The notes under the pieces were generated by a model. It was not told where the DNA came from. It saw only the letters and a list, made by a program, of their open reading frames with translations, and searched no databases. A DNA stretch of 64,000 nt from Doris montereyensis (lineage: Eukaryota; Mollusca; Gastropoda; Nudibranchia; Dorididae): positions 5,001 to 69,000 of the forward strand of contig JAXRKP010000347.1 in assembly GCA_037039925.1 (NCBI GenBank), given 5' to 3'. The position numbers and the translations under genes are program-made. Every line of letters starts with the position of its first letter. Positions within the stretch are counted from its first letter, which is position 1. Below, in pieces: positions 1 through 12,530 of this stretch.

Positions 1-195
1 CTCCCCCCCTCCCCCCCCTGATCCTGGTAAGTGGATCAACACCGAGTCCAATGGGAGACGGACGATGAAAAGGAGGTCCCGTGTGCAGATCCCTTGGTTG
101 TTAACATAGCAGTCCGGGAAAATTGTAGAAAACCCCTACCAACAACCCTTAGTTGTGGGTGTGGCTAAAACTAAAGCAAATCAATTCAAAAGTCC
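1..195 (+). mobile_element. SINE family 1, copy truncated by window edge
   Basis: This is the 3' body of a dispersed repeat. Landmarks are a purine-rich segment around GGAGACGGACGATGAAAAGG, GTGTGCAGATC, CCTTGGTTGTTAAC, GCAGTCCGG and the end TTAGTTGTGGGTGTGG. The same order of landmarks occurs at 15024-15330, 21900-22230, 28975-29275, 35583-35825 and 62067-62378. The tRNA-like head lies outside the window. Confidence 0.7.
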
Positions 196-1086
<891 letters not shown>

Positions 1087-1147
1087 AGAAAATAATATTG
1101 AACCACTACTAGAGAAAAACATGTTTAAATATCTATGTTTAGTGTTA

Positions 1148-2900
1148 TCATTTCTCTTGAATCTTATTCATTAATCTGATGGCAGATGGAATGAAGGAGA
1201 AACGGTATCGATTTGTTCTGCTCAATGGGCATCGATACCGCCTTCCTGATTTCAAGCTTTCAAATTTGCAAAATAGTGCATGATCTTTGTCATCCAAGAT
1301 CACAGATGCCTTCTTCATTGTTTGCTGGTCACAAAATGAACCTAGACTCCTTTGCCGCTCATTAATGATTCGTGAACACAAATCGACAACCTTACGAAGT
1401 TTATTTTTGTTCTTACACGATGCGTTCCGGTACCAACAAACAATGGAGAACGACAATACATTTTCAATAAAAGATTTATAAAATAATTCTAAGATGTTCT
1501 TATTAACAGAGAAGGAATTGATTTTTCGAAGAAAATACACCCGTTGTTGGGCTTTCTTACAATTCGATTCACAATTTTTGTCCCACTTTAATTTATCATC
1601 AAAGATCGTGCCTAGATATTTATAATCGTTTACATTTTCAATTTTCGTTCCATGGATAATAGTGTCAGTGCAAGGGGTTTGTTTTCGTCTAAAGTCAATT
1701 GTCATTTGCTTTGGGGTTTTTTTTTCAAATTTAGCTCAAGGCAAGAGTCGTCGCAATATTTTACAAATTCATCAAAGTACAGGACCATGTTCATGTTCTG
1801 ATCCAACCATCAAGGATAGCAACGCGCTGTCATAGCAAATTTAACGAAAAATCTATTTTGATAATTGCTTCTGCAGTCGTTGTATATAAGATAAAGTAAA
1901 GGCGATAGAACACATCCTTGTGGAGATCTGTATCTCTTTAGAGGTAGATTTGTTGAGTAAAACCCGTTGCGATCAGTTGGTGAGAAAATCTGATATCCAT
2001 AATGGGAGTTTAATTTGAAATTGTGAATCAATTTGTCAGTTAAAATGTGTGGTTGGAGGCCAATACTATTATTAGCATGAATGTCTGATTTTTCAAAATG
2101 GTTTTTATAATGTGTCTAAAATAAACAATTTTGCATCATCAACACTTCTGCATGGTCGATAAGCAAATTGAAGTGGATCTAACTCTTTCCACATAAGACT
2201 TAAGATATGTGATCTTATTTTTTTCAAATGTTTTCATTACAATTGATGTGAGAGCAAATGGTCTGAATCGTTTAATATTTTTGGCTTGTTTATTTTTGGA
2301 ATTGGGAGCACTAATAACTCTTTCCATATATCTGGTACAGAACATGAATCAACAGAAGATTGAAAGAGATATTGCAGAACTTCACTGAGTTGGTGTGCAC
2401 AAATCTTAGAGTTCTCCCACATACACCGTCCCGACCAGGGCTCTTGTTTATTTTAATCTTTTTGAAAAGTTCACTCACTGAGTCTTGGTCAATAGCTAAT
2501 GATTCTGTATAGCTTACATAATTTGTTATGTTATATACAATGTTGGTAGTATTGTAGTTCTTCTCGGAACGAGTGAAAATGTATTGAAGGAGTCAGGTAT
2601 TAATTTTTCATCCAAGCCATCTAAGGTAAGATTATCTCCCTTTGAGCTGCTAACATTATTGACTGTGACCATGTTGTTGATGCCACGCCATGCCTTCCTA
2701 AAATTTTGATTTCCAAATATTTTTTAATCTTTTCTTTATGTTTAAGTTTTGCCTGTTTTATGGCTTACTTAACTTCTTTGGAAACTGACTTCTTTCCATT
2801 TATATTTCCAACAAAAAATATTCTCTTCTTTTTATTTAGAATTATTTTTAACTTTTTGCTTACCCATGACTTGTTATTTGTGAATACGGTCACGTGTTTT
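1148..2900 (-). mobile_element. Degraded LINE (CR1/Rex/L2-like) reverse transcriptase, 5'-truncated
   Basis: On the minus strand the fragments follow reverse-transcriptase order. Around 2890-2700 is NKSWVSKKLK with a Lys-rich tether. At 2420-2230 is VPDIWKELLVLPIPK and the LTSIVMKTFEK motif. At 2031-1850 is SPQGCVLSPLLYLIYND, the segment before the catalytic region. At 1705-1148 is DYKYLGTIFDDKLKWDKN, then ELFYKSFIENVLSFS and VVDLCSRIIN, the C-terminal region of Jockey-superfamily elements. Frames change at least three times and stops intervene, and no endonuclease part is present. It is a dead, 5'-truncated copy. Clade assignment is by general resemblance only. Confidence 0.82.
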
Positions 2901-3251
2901 TTTGGGGTATAATATTTTCAACACAAAATGAAATATAAAATGAGCCTTGAGCAGCTGTTTTACAACGCATCCCAGTTAGTGAGTAAATTCAAAGCAACCC
3001 TGAAGGGAAGGGAAGCTTTATGATGTCTGGTGTCCATGCTTTTATGCACTTGACAGTCGGTACAAACCTCTTTGAAGACAGGTATATGTGACGGAAGTAA
3101 AAGAACATAGTTATAGTCAGCTGTCCCAATGAATGACAGTGAACACGAAGTTTATGCAGATGGCACAGAGTTATAGCAGAGGTCAAGAGTTCTGTTGAAA
3201 CGAGTTTGGTACGAGACGCACTGCGTGTAGGTGTTAAGAATTTTCTCCATC
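2901..3251. other. Unassigned sequence between two retroelements
   Basis: No coding or repeat structure is recognised. It may be the further 5' part of the neighbouring LINE or host sequence at the insertion site of the gypsy element. Confidence 0.4.
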
Positions 3252-3256
3252 CAATG
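3252..3256. repeat. Target site duplication, left
   Basis: CAATG immediately precedes the 5' LTR and is repeated exactly after the 3' LTR. Five base pairs is a typical size for Ty3/gypsy integrases. Confidence 0.9.
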
Positions 3257-3431
3257 TGTGGTATATCTCATGAAGATAATTAAGTGAATGAATATCTGTA
3301 TGAAGTAATGCGAATGTTGATATACACTGCCAGAACAAATAAATAGGTCACTTCCTGTTTCCTCTTCAACCACACATTCAAAGTCTGACTTGTGTCTTAA
3401 TTTCCTAATTATGTAATCTGAATACATTACA
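3257..3431 (+). repeat. 5' LTR
   Basis: 175 bp, beginning TGTGGTATATC and ending ATTACA. It aligns along its whole length with 8072-8242. No clear TATA box is visible; AACAAATAAATAG is AT-rich in its centre and may hold the polyadenylation signal (AATAAA at about 3338). Confidence 0.93.
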
Positions 3432-3432
3432 C

Positions 3433-3450
3433 TGGCGACGAGGATATTTT
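3433..3450 (+). promoter_or_regulatory. Primer-binding site
   Basis: TGGCGACGAGGAT starts one base after the 5' LTR. The initial TGG pairs with a tRNA CCA end, and the following bases suit a tRNA-Ser 3' end, a primer known for Mag-type gypsy elements. The tRNA identity is an inference. Confidence 0.7.
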
Positions 3451-3583
3451 TCAAGTTCATTGTTAATATTCTACATCATCCTTCATCAGGAAAGCTATAC
3501 CTACTGTTATTTTCATAACAGAAACAGGTATTTTCATTCTAATTAGAATTTCTTGATCTAGAAGACAGATAGAATCTTGTAAC

Positions 3584-4382
3584 ATGCTGAGACCCGACAC
3601 TTACAATGAGGGCATAGAGACCTTTACAAACTATAAAGAACGTCTGGATGCACATATTATTATCATGAATGACATTTCAGTTGCTAAGCAAACGGCTACA
3701 CTGTTGTCATCAATAGGCGCTAAAGCCTACAGCACTTTGCAATCTCTGACTGCACCAGATCTGCCATCGTCAAAGCCCTGCGAAACCCTCTACAGCCTAC
3801 TCACCAACTATTTCTGCCCACCACAGCTAGAGATAGTTGAACGCTTTAAGTTTCATAGGCGTAATCAAGAGCAAAGTGAAAGCATATCAGAATTCATTAC
3901 AGCAATAAAGCGACTCAGCGAATATTGCAACTTCGGAGATAATTTGAAAACATCTCTTCGGGACAGATTTGTGTGCGGCCTGCAATAGATTTGTGTGTGG
4001 CCTGAAGGACGAAGCAACACAAAAACGTCTCCTACAAGAACACAAATTGACATTAGAGAATGCTACATCATTGGTTTTTGCCATGGAAACGGCACACAGA
4101 GACACGGCTGAAATTCACGGTGGTTCAGCCATTCATAAGATAACGTCAGCACCGCAAAGAAAGCCAAAACAGACACACTACCCGCCATGCCAATCCTGTG
4201 GTAAAAATAACCACAGGAGGATAGAATGTTTCTGGAGAGAAGCAAGTTGCAAGGAGTGCCACAAGAAAGGACACATACAGTCCGTATGCAGATCCACTCA
4301 AGCAAAGGAGCATTCAAACGGAATTCGGGTTACTGATCTAAGCCGAGATCTGTATAAAAAAATGTTCATCAGTTGGATCTAG
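3584..4382 (+). pseudogene. gag: gag relic: capsid region and two zinc knuckles
   Basis: The first open piece (3584-3988) starts with ATG and carries a capsid-like helical region typical of retrotransposon Gag (LLTNYFCPPQLEIVERFKF, then ESISEFITAIKRLSEYC). It stops because a short segment was duplicated: AGATTTGTGTG(C/T)GGCCTG occurs twice at 3964-4004 with a 22-bp period, which shifts the frame. The second piece (to 4382) contains two CX2CX4HX4C zinc knuckles, CQSCGKNNHRRIEC and CKECHKKGHIQSVC, which bind RNA in the nucleocapsid. Gag would package element RNA. This copy is broken. Confidence 0.9.
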
Positions 4383-4457
4383 AACAAACCGACTCTTTTA
4401 CATTGGAGATGTTCCAAATTCAACATAAGACTCCAAAGATAGTGATCCAATTAGAAA

Positions 4458-4700
4458 TTGACAACATTGCCACAAAAAATGGAACTCGATACAGGTTCTG
4501 CAATATCAGTCATGACAATTGAAGACTACAGAAAGACCTTCGAGAAAGAACCAGACCTGTCCATGACCAACATGAGACTGCGTACATTCACAAATGAAAT
4601 CATTCAACCCATGGGTCAAGTCATGGTAAATGTACACAAGAATGGCCAAGAGGAAATACTACCACCTCATCCTCAGAAAGGGAAGCAATCCAATATTTAG
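4458..4700 (+). pseudogene. pro: Aspartic protease relic
   Basis: LDTGSAISVM near 4480-4510 is the D(T/S)G catalytic motif of retropepsins, followed by the expected LRTFTNEIIQPMGQ strand region. The protease would process Gag-Pol. It is cut off from gag and polymerase by frame changes. Confidence 0.85.
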
Positions 4701-4799
4701 AAGGAATTGGCTATCTGTGTTCAAACTCAACTGGCACAATATTCATCAAATCCAGACAAATGACACAGACATCAAACGTCTAATATCAAAGTTCTCCAG

Positions 4800-5575
4800 G
4801 CGTCTTCTCTGAAGGAATGGGCACGGTCAAGGAACTATTTGGTACACTTAGTATCAAGGACGGGACACATCCAAAATTCTGCAAGGCAAGACCCATCCCT
4901 TATGCCTTGAAAGCCAAAGTAGAGAAGGACCTGACCTCCTGAGAAACAAGGAATAATATCAAAACTTCAATCTAGTGAATGGGCAACCCCGATTGTTCCA
5001 GTATTGAAAAGCAACGGAGATGTCAGAATCTCGGAGATTTTAAAATAACGGTAAACCCAGCATTGAATGTTGAATATTACTTTACCTCGATTGGAAGATA
5101 GTTATTAATTTGGAACAAGGCAAAACTTTTTCCAAGATAGATCTGCATCAAGCATATTTACAGCTTCCTCTTGACGATCATTCTAAGGAAATAGCAAGCA
5201 ATTACCACCAGTAAAGGACTTTACTGTTATAACAGACTACCGTTTGGTATAACCTCCTCTCCAGCAATCTGGCAGAAAACAATGGATATTATTCTGCCAA
5301 GGTATTCCCGGAGTCCAATGTAATCAGGACGATATGATCATCACTGGAAACTCAAAGAAGAGCATCAAACAAATATTGAAAAGGTACTCAAAGACTGCAA
5401 GACTATGGCTTGAAAGCAAACCTGAAGAAATGCAAGTTCTTTCAACCAGAGGTCATCTTTGTGGTATAAAGGTCACAGCCAATGGTCTGCATAAGACAGA
5501 AGAAAAGATAAATGCTGTTAAAGACACCCCTATACCTCAGAACAAGTCTCAACTCAGATCATTCCTTGACTTGTA
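4800..5575 (+). pseudogene. Reverse transcriptase relic
   Basis: The reverse-transcriptase blocks appear in order but in different frames: CKARPIPYALKAKVEKDL (about 4886), SEWATPIVPVLKSNGDV (about 4973), FSKIDLHQAYLQLPLDD with the first catalytic Asp (about 5127), YNRLPFGITSSPAIWQKTMD (about 5227) and NQDDMIITG, the YXDD-equivalent box, where Tyr is replaced by Asn (about 5320). At least four frameshifts and an internal stop make it inactive. Confidence 0.88.
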
Positions 5576-5784
5576 AACTACTACCATAAATGGCTCAACA
5601 ACATTGCATCAGTGGCTAAACTCTGTACAATCTGTTACAAGATGCCAAATGCTATTCATGGTCCAACGATTTCTGTCAAGATTCCTATTTAATTTTTGAC
5701 AGAATCAAAGAATTGATTCGAAACCACTATGAACAAAGGAAGATGAGTCTTGATAAGATATGATCCACATCTTCCCTATGAGAC

Positions 5785-6290
5785 GTAAATAGCCGAAGCG
5801 GCAAAATACAGATGCATCACCATATGGAATCAGGAGCTAGTTCTGTCACACATAGCCATTATTTCGAGAAAGGGGAAGAGTTAGACCGATCGCATATGCC
5901 TCATGGACACTTAACAAGGCGGGAACAGAATTATTCTCAACTGGACAAAGAGGCACTGTCCTCTTTAATTGTTTGTGCTGCTCAAACATTGAGAAAATTC
6001 TTCAATTATTTATAGTTCTGTAAACGTAATTTAACTTTAAGCCCACGCTGTCATTACTGATCATCAGCCAGAGAATTTCTCAAATATATTTACAACCCTG
6101 CAGAAAAAGGAATTCGGATGAAGTCACCAATGTCAGCTGCACGACAACAACGGCACGCCAATGGGGAAGAGCGACCTTATGCCTTGGCAAGGAATTTTTA
6201 ACTGGACAAAGAGAGGCATGATATTCAATACCGCTCTTCAAAAGCAAATGCGAATGCCGATGGACTGTCAAGACTACCCCAAATGCGAAT
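5785..6290 (+). pseudogene. RNase H relic
   Basis: The piece at 5812-6015 resembles the gypsy RNase H centre, with RREQNYSQLDKEALS, which contains the catalytic Glu. The end of the domain, KANANADGLSRLP, lies near 6243-6280 in another frame. The active-site DAS motif at the start is lost. Confidence 0.75.
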
Positions 6291-6530
6291 GCCTGGACAA
6301 TAGTCATCCCCGAAGAACTAGACAGGGCGAATGACATATTCTTCACAGAAATCATCAACGCCCTTCCAGTCAACGTCAACACAGTTAGCCGAGAATCGCG
6401 AAATGATATATTGATATCAAAGATTATTCATTACGTTCAAAGCGATATTCTGGCCAAATGAGGTATCTCCAGAACTGCGCCCATTTGCAAGCAAAAGACA
6501 TGAGCTTTCTGTACAGGAGAATTACCTCCT

Positions 6531-7187
6531 TTGGGGTATCGAATTATTCCTCCCAATAAACTCCACAAGAATATTTTGACCACACTACACATGGGTCATC
6601 TCGGTGTAGAGAAAATGAAAAATTTAGCGAGGAAATATTTTTGGTGGCCATCCTTAGATAAGGACATTGAAAACATAACCAAAGGTTGTTCCCGGATGCG
6701 CAAATGCTCAACCTAACCCACCATCATCTCCTCTTCATCCCTGGCACTGGCCAGACAAACCATGGCAGCGCATTCATGTTGATTATGCGGACCCTTTATG
6801 GGATCAATGTTTCTTGTTGTCGTCGACGCACACTCTAAGTGAATGGAAGTTATTCCAGCACAAATATCAACTTCTTTGTCCACTATCAACATTCTAAGCA
6901 ACATGTTTGCAAGATTTGGACTGCCTCAACAACTAGTCAGCGACAACGGAGCCCAATTTACGTCAAATGAATTCAAGCAATTTACAAAGAATAATGGAAT
7001 AAAGCACATTTTCGGCTCGCCATACCATCCCGCTACAAATGGCCTGGCAGAAAGAGCTGTTAGTCTTTCAAAAATGCTAAAGTCTTCAAAGGGTGATATG
7101 GGCACTATCCAAATGAAACTGGCTAGGTTTCTTCTCGCCTACAGGAATGCCCCGCACCAACAACGAATGAGAGCCCTGCCTGCTTAA
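6531..7187 (+). pseudogene. int: Integrase relic: zinc-binding and catalytic core
   Basis: An H-H...C-C zinc region is seen: HMGHLGVEKMKNLARKYF, then WWPSLDKDI and a Cys pair separated by four residues instead of two. The core follows: HVDYADP with the first catalytic Asp (about 6778), LVSDNGAQFTSNEF with the second Asp (about 6935) and NGLAERAV with the catalytic Glu (about 7040). Spacing fits a D,D-35-E integrase. Frames change near 6716 and 6840, so it is inactive. Confidence 0.9.
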
Positions 7188-7735
7188 TGTTTGGTCGCAC
7201 CCTACGATCACACTTAGATGTGATTCGTCCAGATGTGACCTCTACAGTTAATCATAACCAACAAACTCAGGTCAACAACAAATCGCAGGCTAATTTCCGT
7301 CGCCTTCAAAGTAGGCGACTTCGTCTTAGTGCAGAGACTATCTCAAAGATCAACTCTGGCAACATGCCACCATACATTCACCAACAGGACCACTCACCTA
7401 CCAAGTAGAAATCAGCCCCGGAGTATACTACGTCATCATGTGGATCAGATTGTACAACCAGAGTTCCTATGAACAAATCACCGGTTTTTGATGCTGTAGC
7501 AACAAGAATTTCCGCTGCTCCAAATGAATCATTTCAACGTTCAGAAACTACTGAAGGTGGCATGCTTGGTGAAGATACTCAAGACCACCAGTCGAGCTCT
7601 CATGCTCACCACCTAAAAAGGCAGAGTCATCTCACTTGCCTTCGCTCCTTATCGACAAACTGGGAGCAACAAAGCACCACATACACTCCTCGTAGTGGCT
7701 GCGTTGTTCGATTGCCCACCAAATACACTGAATAG
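7187..7735 (+). pseudogene. Integrase C-terminal region relic
   Basis: Two open pieces continue after the core. They start FGRTLRSHLDVIRPDV, as in K02A2.6-type elements where the LRS.LD.IRP segment follows the catalytic core. A stop near 7406 separates them. The tail to 7735 is Ser/Gln/His-rich with no recognised domain. Confidence 0.7.
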
Positions 7736-8053
7736 GCATATTTGATTATTGGGCTGTGCAGCGGTCACTGTCACATTTTCCCACACATTAGGTCAACTGT
7801 AGACACTAATTTCATTAATGCTCTTACAGCAATCTTACTTAGAATCGTACGCATTACATGGACTGAGAGGGAACTATCTGAAATATGAAAATTGAACTTC
7901 CATGCGTCATAGATAGAAACACAAATAACACTTGATCATTCAATTCACTCTCTGGATCACAAGACTCCATGTTTTTGAATTTATGATGTTGTAACAAAAA
8001 AACAAAAAAAGAAAAAAAGAAAATGTCCATTACTATGATCATTTTTTTTTTTT

Positions 8054-8070
8054 AGAAAGAAAGGGGGATA
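8054..8070 (+). promoter_or_regulatory. Polypurine tract
   Basis: AGAAAGAAAGGGGGATA immediately precedes the 3' LTR and would prime plus-strand synthesis. Confidence 0.8.
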
Positions 8071-8071
8071 T

Positions 8072-8242
8072 TGTGGTATATCAAGATAATTAAAGTGAAT
8101 GAATAATTGTATGAAGTAATGCGAATGTTGATATACACTGCCAGAACAAATAAATAGCTCACTTCCTATTTCCTCTTCAACCACACATACAAAGTCTGAC
8201 TTGTGTCTTAATTTTCTAATTATGTAATCTGAATGCATCACA
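8072..8242 (+). repeat. 3' LTR
   Basis: 171 bp, starting TGTGGTATATC and ending CATCACA. Compared with the 5' LTR it lacks about 4-5 bp after TGTGGTATATC and differs at about ten positions. Confidence 0.93.
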
Positions 8243-8247
8243 CAATG
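8243..8247. repeat. Target site duplication, right
   Basis: CAATG, an exact copy of 3252-3256. Confidence 0.9.
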
Positions 8248-10431
8248 CACAGAGGTTGAAGTCTCAAGAAAAAAACTTGGGTGCGTCAGGGGAAATTACG
8301 TCTAAGCTGTCACGTAGTTGACTTCGAAGTTGGCTTACGTAGTTGGCTACTGGGGTGAGATTAGATTTCAGGTTGATATAAAGGACAGTCACGAAAAGTT
8401 GAGGAAATTCACGGGGGGGATAGAAAGGACAAGACTGACTGATAGACATTCCATATCATGATTGCAGGGTTTCTCGTATTACAACAGTCTTACACTTACA
8501 CCATCTCTTATGCTCGTAAAGACAGACTCCTCTCCAAGCATTTTGTCAGAGTTGGTTGTTCTGTCTGTTCGATACGGTGTTCGGGAAATCCCTTCCAAAT
8601 CTAGAAAAGTATCATCAATGTCGTGTTTACAATTTTTGTCATCTTTACCATTTCGATTCGTGTGTAACCATGTCTCAATAATTCATTTGTCCGTGTGTAA
8701 CATGTCTCAGTGAATTCATTTGGGTGCGTGTAGCCTTCACATGAGCTGAAAGCTGTGTCAGTTTGGTTTGATGGGTCCGTGTGTAACCATGTTCAGTACA
8801 ATGGGTGGTAGAACTGGTTTCCTTCACGAGTTTATTTTCAGTTTCTTTTCAATTATTGTGTGTTGTAAAGTGTTTGCCTTGTTTACGTGGGTGTGTGTTG
8901 GTACTGTTTACTGATTTGGTGTTGATTTACGAGTTCCAATCGTTTTTCCAAGGTTGGGTTAGCCGGATGATATACTGGTGAGGTGTCGCCTGTGTCTATA
9001 AACTAAAGAAATGTTATTGCTATCAGATGAGATAAGTATTGATTCTTTCCTCTTGCCTCCTCTACTACCTCTCTTCCTTTGTTTTTTCCTTTCCTTCCTT
9101 TTCTTAGGCGACATGCCTTGTAAATGCTGTTATCAAGTCCAATGCCTAGAATATTCAGGCGTGACTTCACTCATGTTTTGTTTTGCAATGTGCTTGCAAG
9201 GACAGAAGAAAATGTGTACACTGTCCTTGATTGCTGACATTTATTTGTGGACATGTCCACTGTTGATGACCTATTTGTGGGTATAGTATTTACATTTGCC
9301 AATCTGAGTAGTTTTCAGAACAGGAAGGTAATGAACAGATGGGGAAAAATATTTTACAATGCTAATGTAAAGTCAGAATTATATCTAAACGTTCATTTTA
9401 CACCCTGCACGGAGAACAATTTCTCGAACAGAATGATATCAGGTCCAACACATAAAACGATGAAATGACGTTAAAAATCCACAGGAAAGACAGAGGGTGA
9501 AGAGACTGCTGAGCAGTCAGTGCTGCTGGTCTATTTAACTAGATTTTGTATTACGCAGTAATTTCCCAGCTGACAAGATTGATCTTTCTCTTCAATATCG
9601 AAGTTCAAAACCCTAGTGAACCCTAGAACCCTAGTTGGTACTTTCTTTCAATATTACTCCATCATTCCTTCTCTTAGTTCTACTATTGTTAATTCTTCCT
9701 TCTTGTTTCCCATACTCACACCTCTCTCTTTCTTTCTTTACTTTTTTCTTTTCTCCTTTCTTTGTCACCCTCTCGCCTCTTTATTACTTACTCATTTTTA
9801 TATTCTTATTTATGTTTATTTTTCTATATATCTGAACTTTCCATTTTCGCTTTCCCTTATATTCTTCACTTTCTCTTCCACTCATTCTTATTATCACCGC
9901 CTTTTTCTTTTGTTTCTTCATTCATCTGTTTTTCTTCTGACATCACACTGTGGTATGCCTTTATTATAAATTAGTTTTTAGATTTAGACTAAATGTTTCT
10001 CGTTTGTTGTATGAGGAAGGGTTAGATCCAAAACACCGCGTGTCTGTTCTGTCTTTAGTGGTGGACTTATTATTTTTTTGTCGTTTTTCACCTTATCATT
10101 GTAGGGATTAATATGTTTATTTGCTGTGACTTTTGAAGGTTGTTGCTTGTCTTGTTGGAACAGGAAGGGGAGGGGGGAGGATGGATGCGGAGTTTAGAAG
10201 TTTATATATGCAGTGACAGTTCCTAGTTAGTGATTAGCCGATAGGAGATATGAGTGTCCAGCTGGCATGGTCCCGACAGACATGTAAGGAAGTAATCAGT
10301 CTTAACAAACTTATCGTATTTAAATGAGTACTATCCCTTTGATTTAAATTAGTAGTTTCTTTGAATATGTTTCTATGTGGTTTTTTAAATCTTCATCTTG
10401 CAGTCGACGGTTTCTTGATTTTAAAAAAATT
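8248..10431. other. Non-coding region; pyrimidine-rich tract at 9630-9965
   Basis: No gene is supported. A phrase around GTGTGTAACCATGTCTCA recurs three times at 8655-8795, a minor local duplication. The CT/T-rich tract at 9630-9965 gives hydrophobic Ser/Phe/Leu open frames that are composition artefacts. Confidence 0.55.
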
Positions 10432-10516
10432 GGAATTGATTTACTCACATCCACAACTAATTTGATCTCCGGGTTGTTGGTATTTTGCTTTGGACTCCCA
10501 AACACCCAATGGATCC

Positions 10517-10518
<2 letters not shown>
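10432..10518 (-). mobile_element. SINE family 1, fragment joined to a microsatellite
   Basis: Reverse-oriented 3' end: ACTCACATCCACAACTAATT, GATCTCCGGG, then CAATGGATCCTTAA. The copy stops abruptly where (AAT)n begins, so the microsatellite may have grown from it. Confidence 0.65.
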
Positions 10519-10570
<52 letters not shown>

Positions 10571-10576
10571 GTAATA

Positions 10577-10624
<48 letters not shown>

Positions 10625-10637
10625 ATTGTATAATAAA

Positions 10638-10672
<35 letters not shown>

Positions 10673-10807
10673 AATAATAATAATAATCATAAAAATAATA
10701 ATAATAAGGATGATGATGATAATAATAATAATATAATAATAATAATAATACCAATAATAATAATAATAATAATAATGATATTCATAATGATACTAATAAT
10801 AATAATG

Positions 10808-10848
<41 letters not shown>

Positions 10849-10909
10849 CATAATAATAATAAAAATAATAATAATGATTATTATAATGATAATAACGATG
10901 ATAATAATA

Positions 10910-10955
<46 letters not shown>

Positions 10956-11145
10956 GATGATGGTGGTGATGATGATACTAATGATAATAATGATGATGAT
11001 GACAGTAATAATAATAATAAGAATAATATAATTAATAATAAATGATGATGATAATGATGATAATAATAATAGTAATAATAATAATAACGAGAGCAACAAT
11101 AACAACTGCAATAATAATAATAATTCAAAGAATAATAATAGTAAA
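10519..11145. repeat. (AAT)n microsatellite region with AAC/GAT variants
   Basis: About 630 bp of TAA/AAT triplets with GAT-rich interruptions. Open frames of poly-Asn, Ile or Leu here are not genes. Confidence 0.97.
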
Positions 11146-11396
11146 TATTTATTATCCATTGACATAGGCAATTTTTCGTTTGACATACTGCTTGGGAAAT
11201 CCAAACATAGATATACATATATTGACATTGAAAATTTGAAATTGAACTTTGATATATAAAGTCAAAATTACTATTTGTACATTTATACTAAACACGCCTC
11301 ACTCTTATAATATGGCAGCAAACACACAGAATACGTGATGATGATGATGATGATGATGATCAAGATGATGATGATGATGAGATGATGATGATAAGG

Positions 11397-11428
<32 letters not shown>

Positions 11429-11560
11429 GACCTGATGAACATATAACGGGTCTGTTTAACGATTAAATACTCATATAACCTATAGACAACTATATGCAAC
11501 TTTTCAATAAGCATACGTACATCTATAGAAAAATATAGATGCATACATAGCAGCATATCC
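11146..11560. other. Spacer with (GAT)n at 11335-11430
   Basis: AT-rich sequence with a short GAT/GATAAT microsatellite. No gene is seen. Confidence 0.7.
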
Positions 11561-11640
11561 ATACATACATACATACATACATACATACACACACACATAC
11601 CAGTTTATATAGATACATATATGCATACATACATAAATAC

Positions 11641-11699
<59 letters not shown>

Positions 11700-11745
11700 T
11701 ATACATATACACATGGATACATGCATGCATACAAACATACATACA

Positions 11746-11777
<32 letters not shown>

Positions 11778-12530
11778 GACATACATACATACATACATAC
11801 ACACATGTACATACATACACACACACACACATACATACATACACACACATGCATATATACAAACATACATACATACACACATACATACATATACACACAT
11901 GCATATATTCAAACATACATACATACAAACATACATACATACATACATACACACATCCATACAAACATATATACATAATATTACATAAATGCACAAACAA
12001 ACATACATACATACACATGCATATATACAAACATACATACATACATACACATACATACATACATACATACATAGATACATACACACATAGATACACACAC
12101 ATGCATATATACATACACATACATAGATAGACACACATACATATACACACACACATACACATACATACATACATACATACACACATACATACATATGGGC
12201 GATACATACATACACACACATACATACATTCATGCATACATACACATAAATACATACATACATACATGCATACCCACATACCATACATACATACATATAC
12301 ACACATGCATACCCGCATACATACATAGATACACACACATACATACATAGATACACACATACACATACATACATACACACATTCATAAATACATACAAAC
12401 ATACATACACACACATACATACATACATACCTATATAAATACATACACACACATACATACATTCATACATACATACACACACACACATACATACATACAT
12501 ACATACATACATAGATATATACATACATTT
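11561..12530. repeat. (CATA)n microsatellite, ~1 kb
   Basis: CATA tetramers with CACA, CATG and TATA variants, including an (AT)n block at 11653-11693. Long Tyr/Val/Cys/Met and His/Thr/Tyr/Ile open frames on both strands are artefacts. Confidence 0.97.

Larger units (their letters stand above)
3257..8242 (+). mobile_element. Complete Ty3/gypsy LTR retrotransposon, inactive
   Basis: The element has two near-identical LTRs (3257-3431 and 8072-8242), both TG...CA, a primer-binding site directly after the 5' LTR, a polypurine tract directly before the 3' LTR, and a perfect 5-bp target duplication CAATG at 3252-3256 and 8243-8247. Inside, the order gag, protease, reverse transcriptase, RNase H, integrase is that of Ty3/gypsy. 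The polymerase resembles the K02A2.6/Mag-type elements common in invertebrates. The coding region is broken into more than ten open pieces, so it cannot transpose by itself. The LTRs differ by roughly ten substitutions plus a few small indels, so the insertion is neither very recent nor ancient. Confidence 0.95.
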
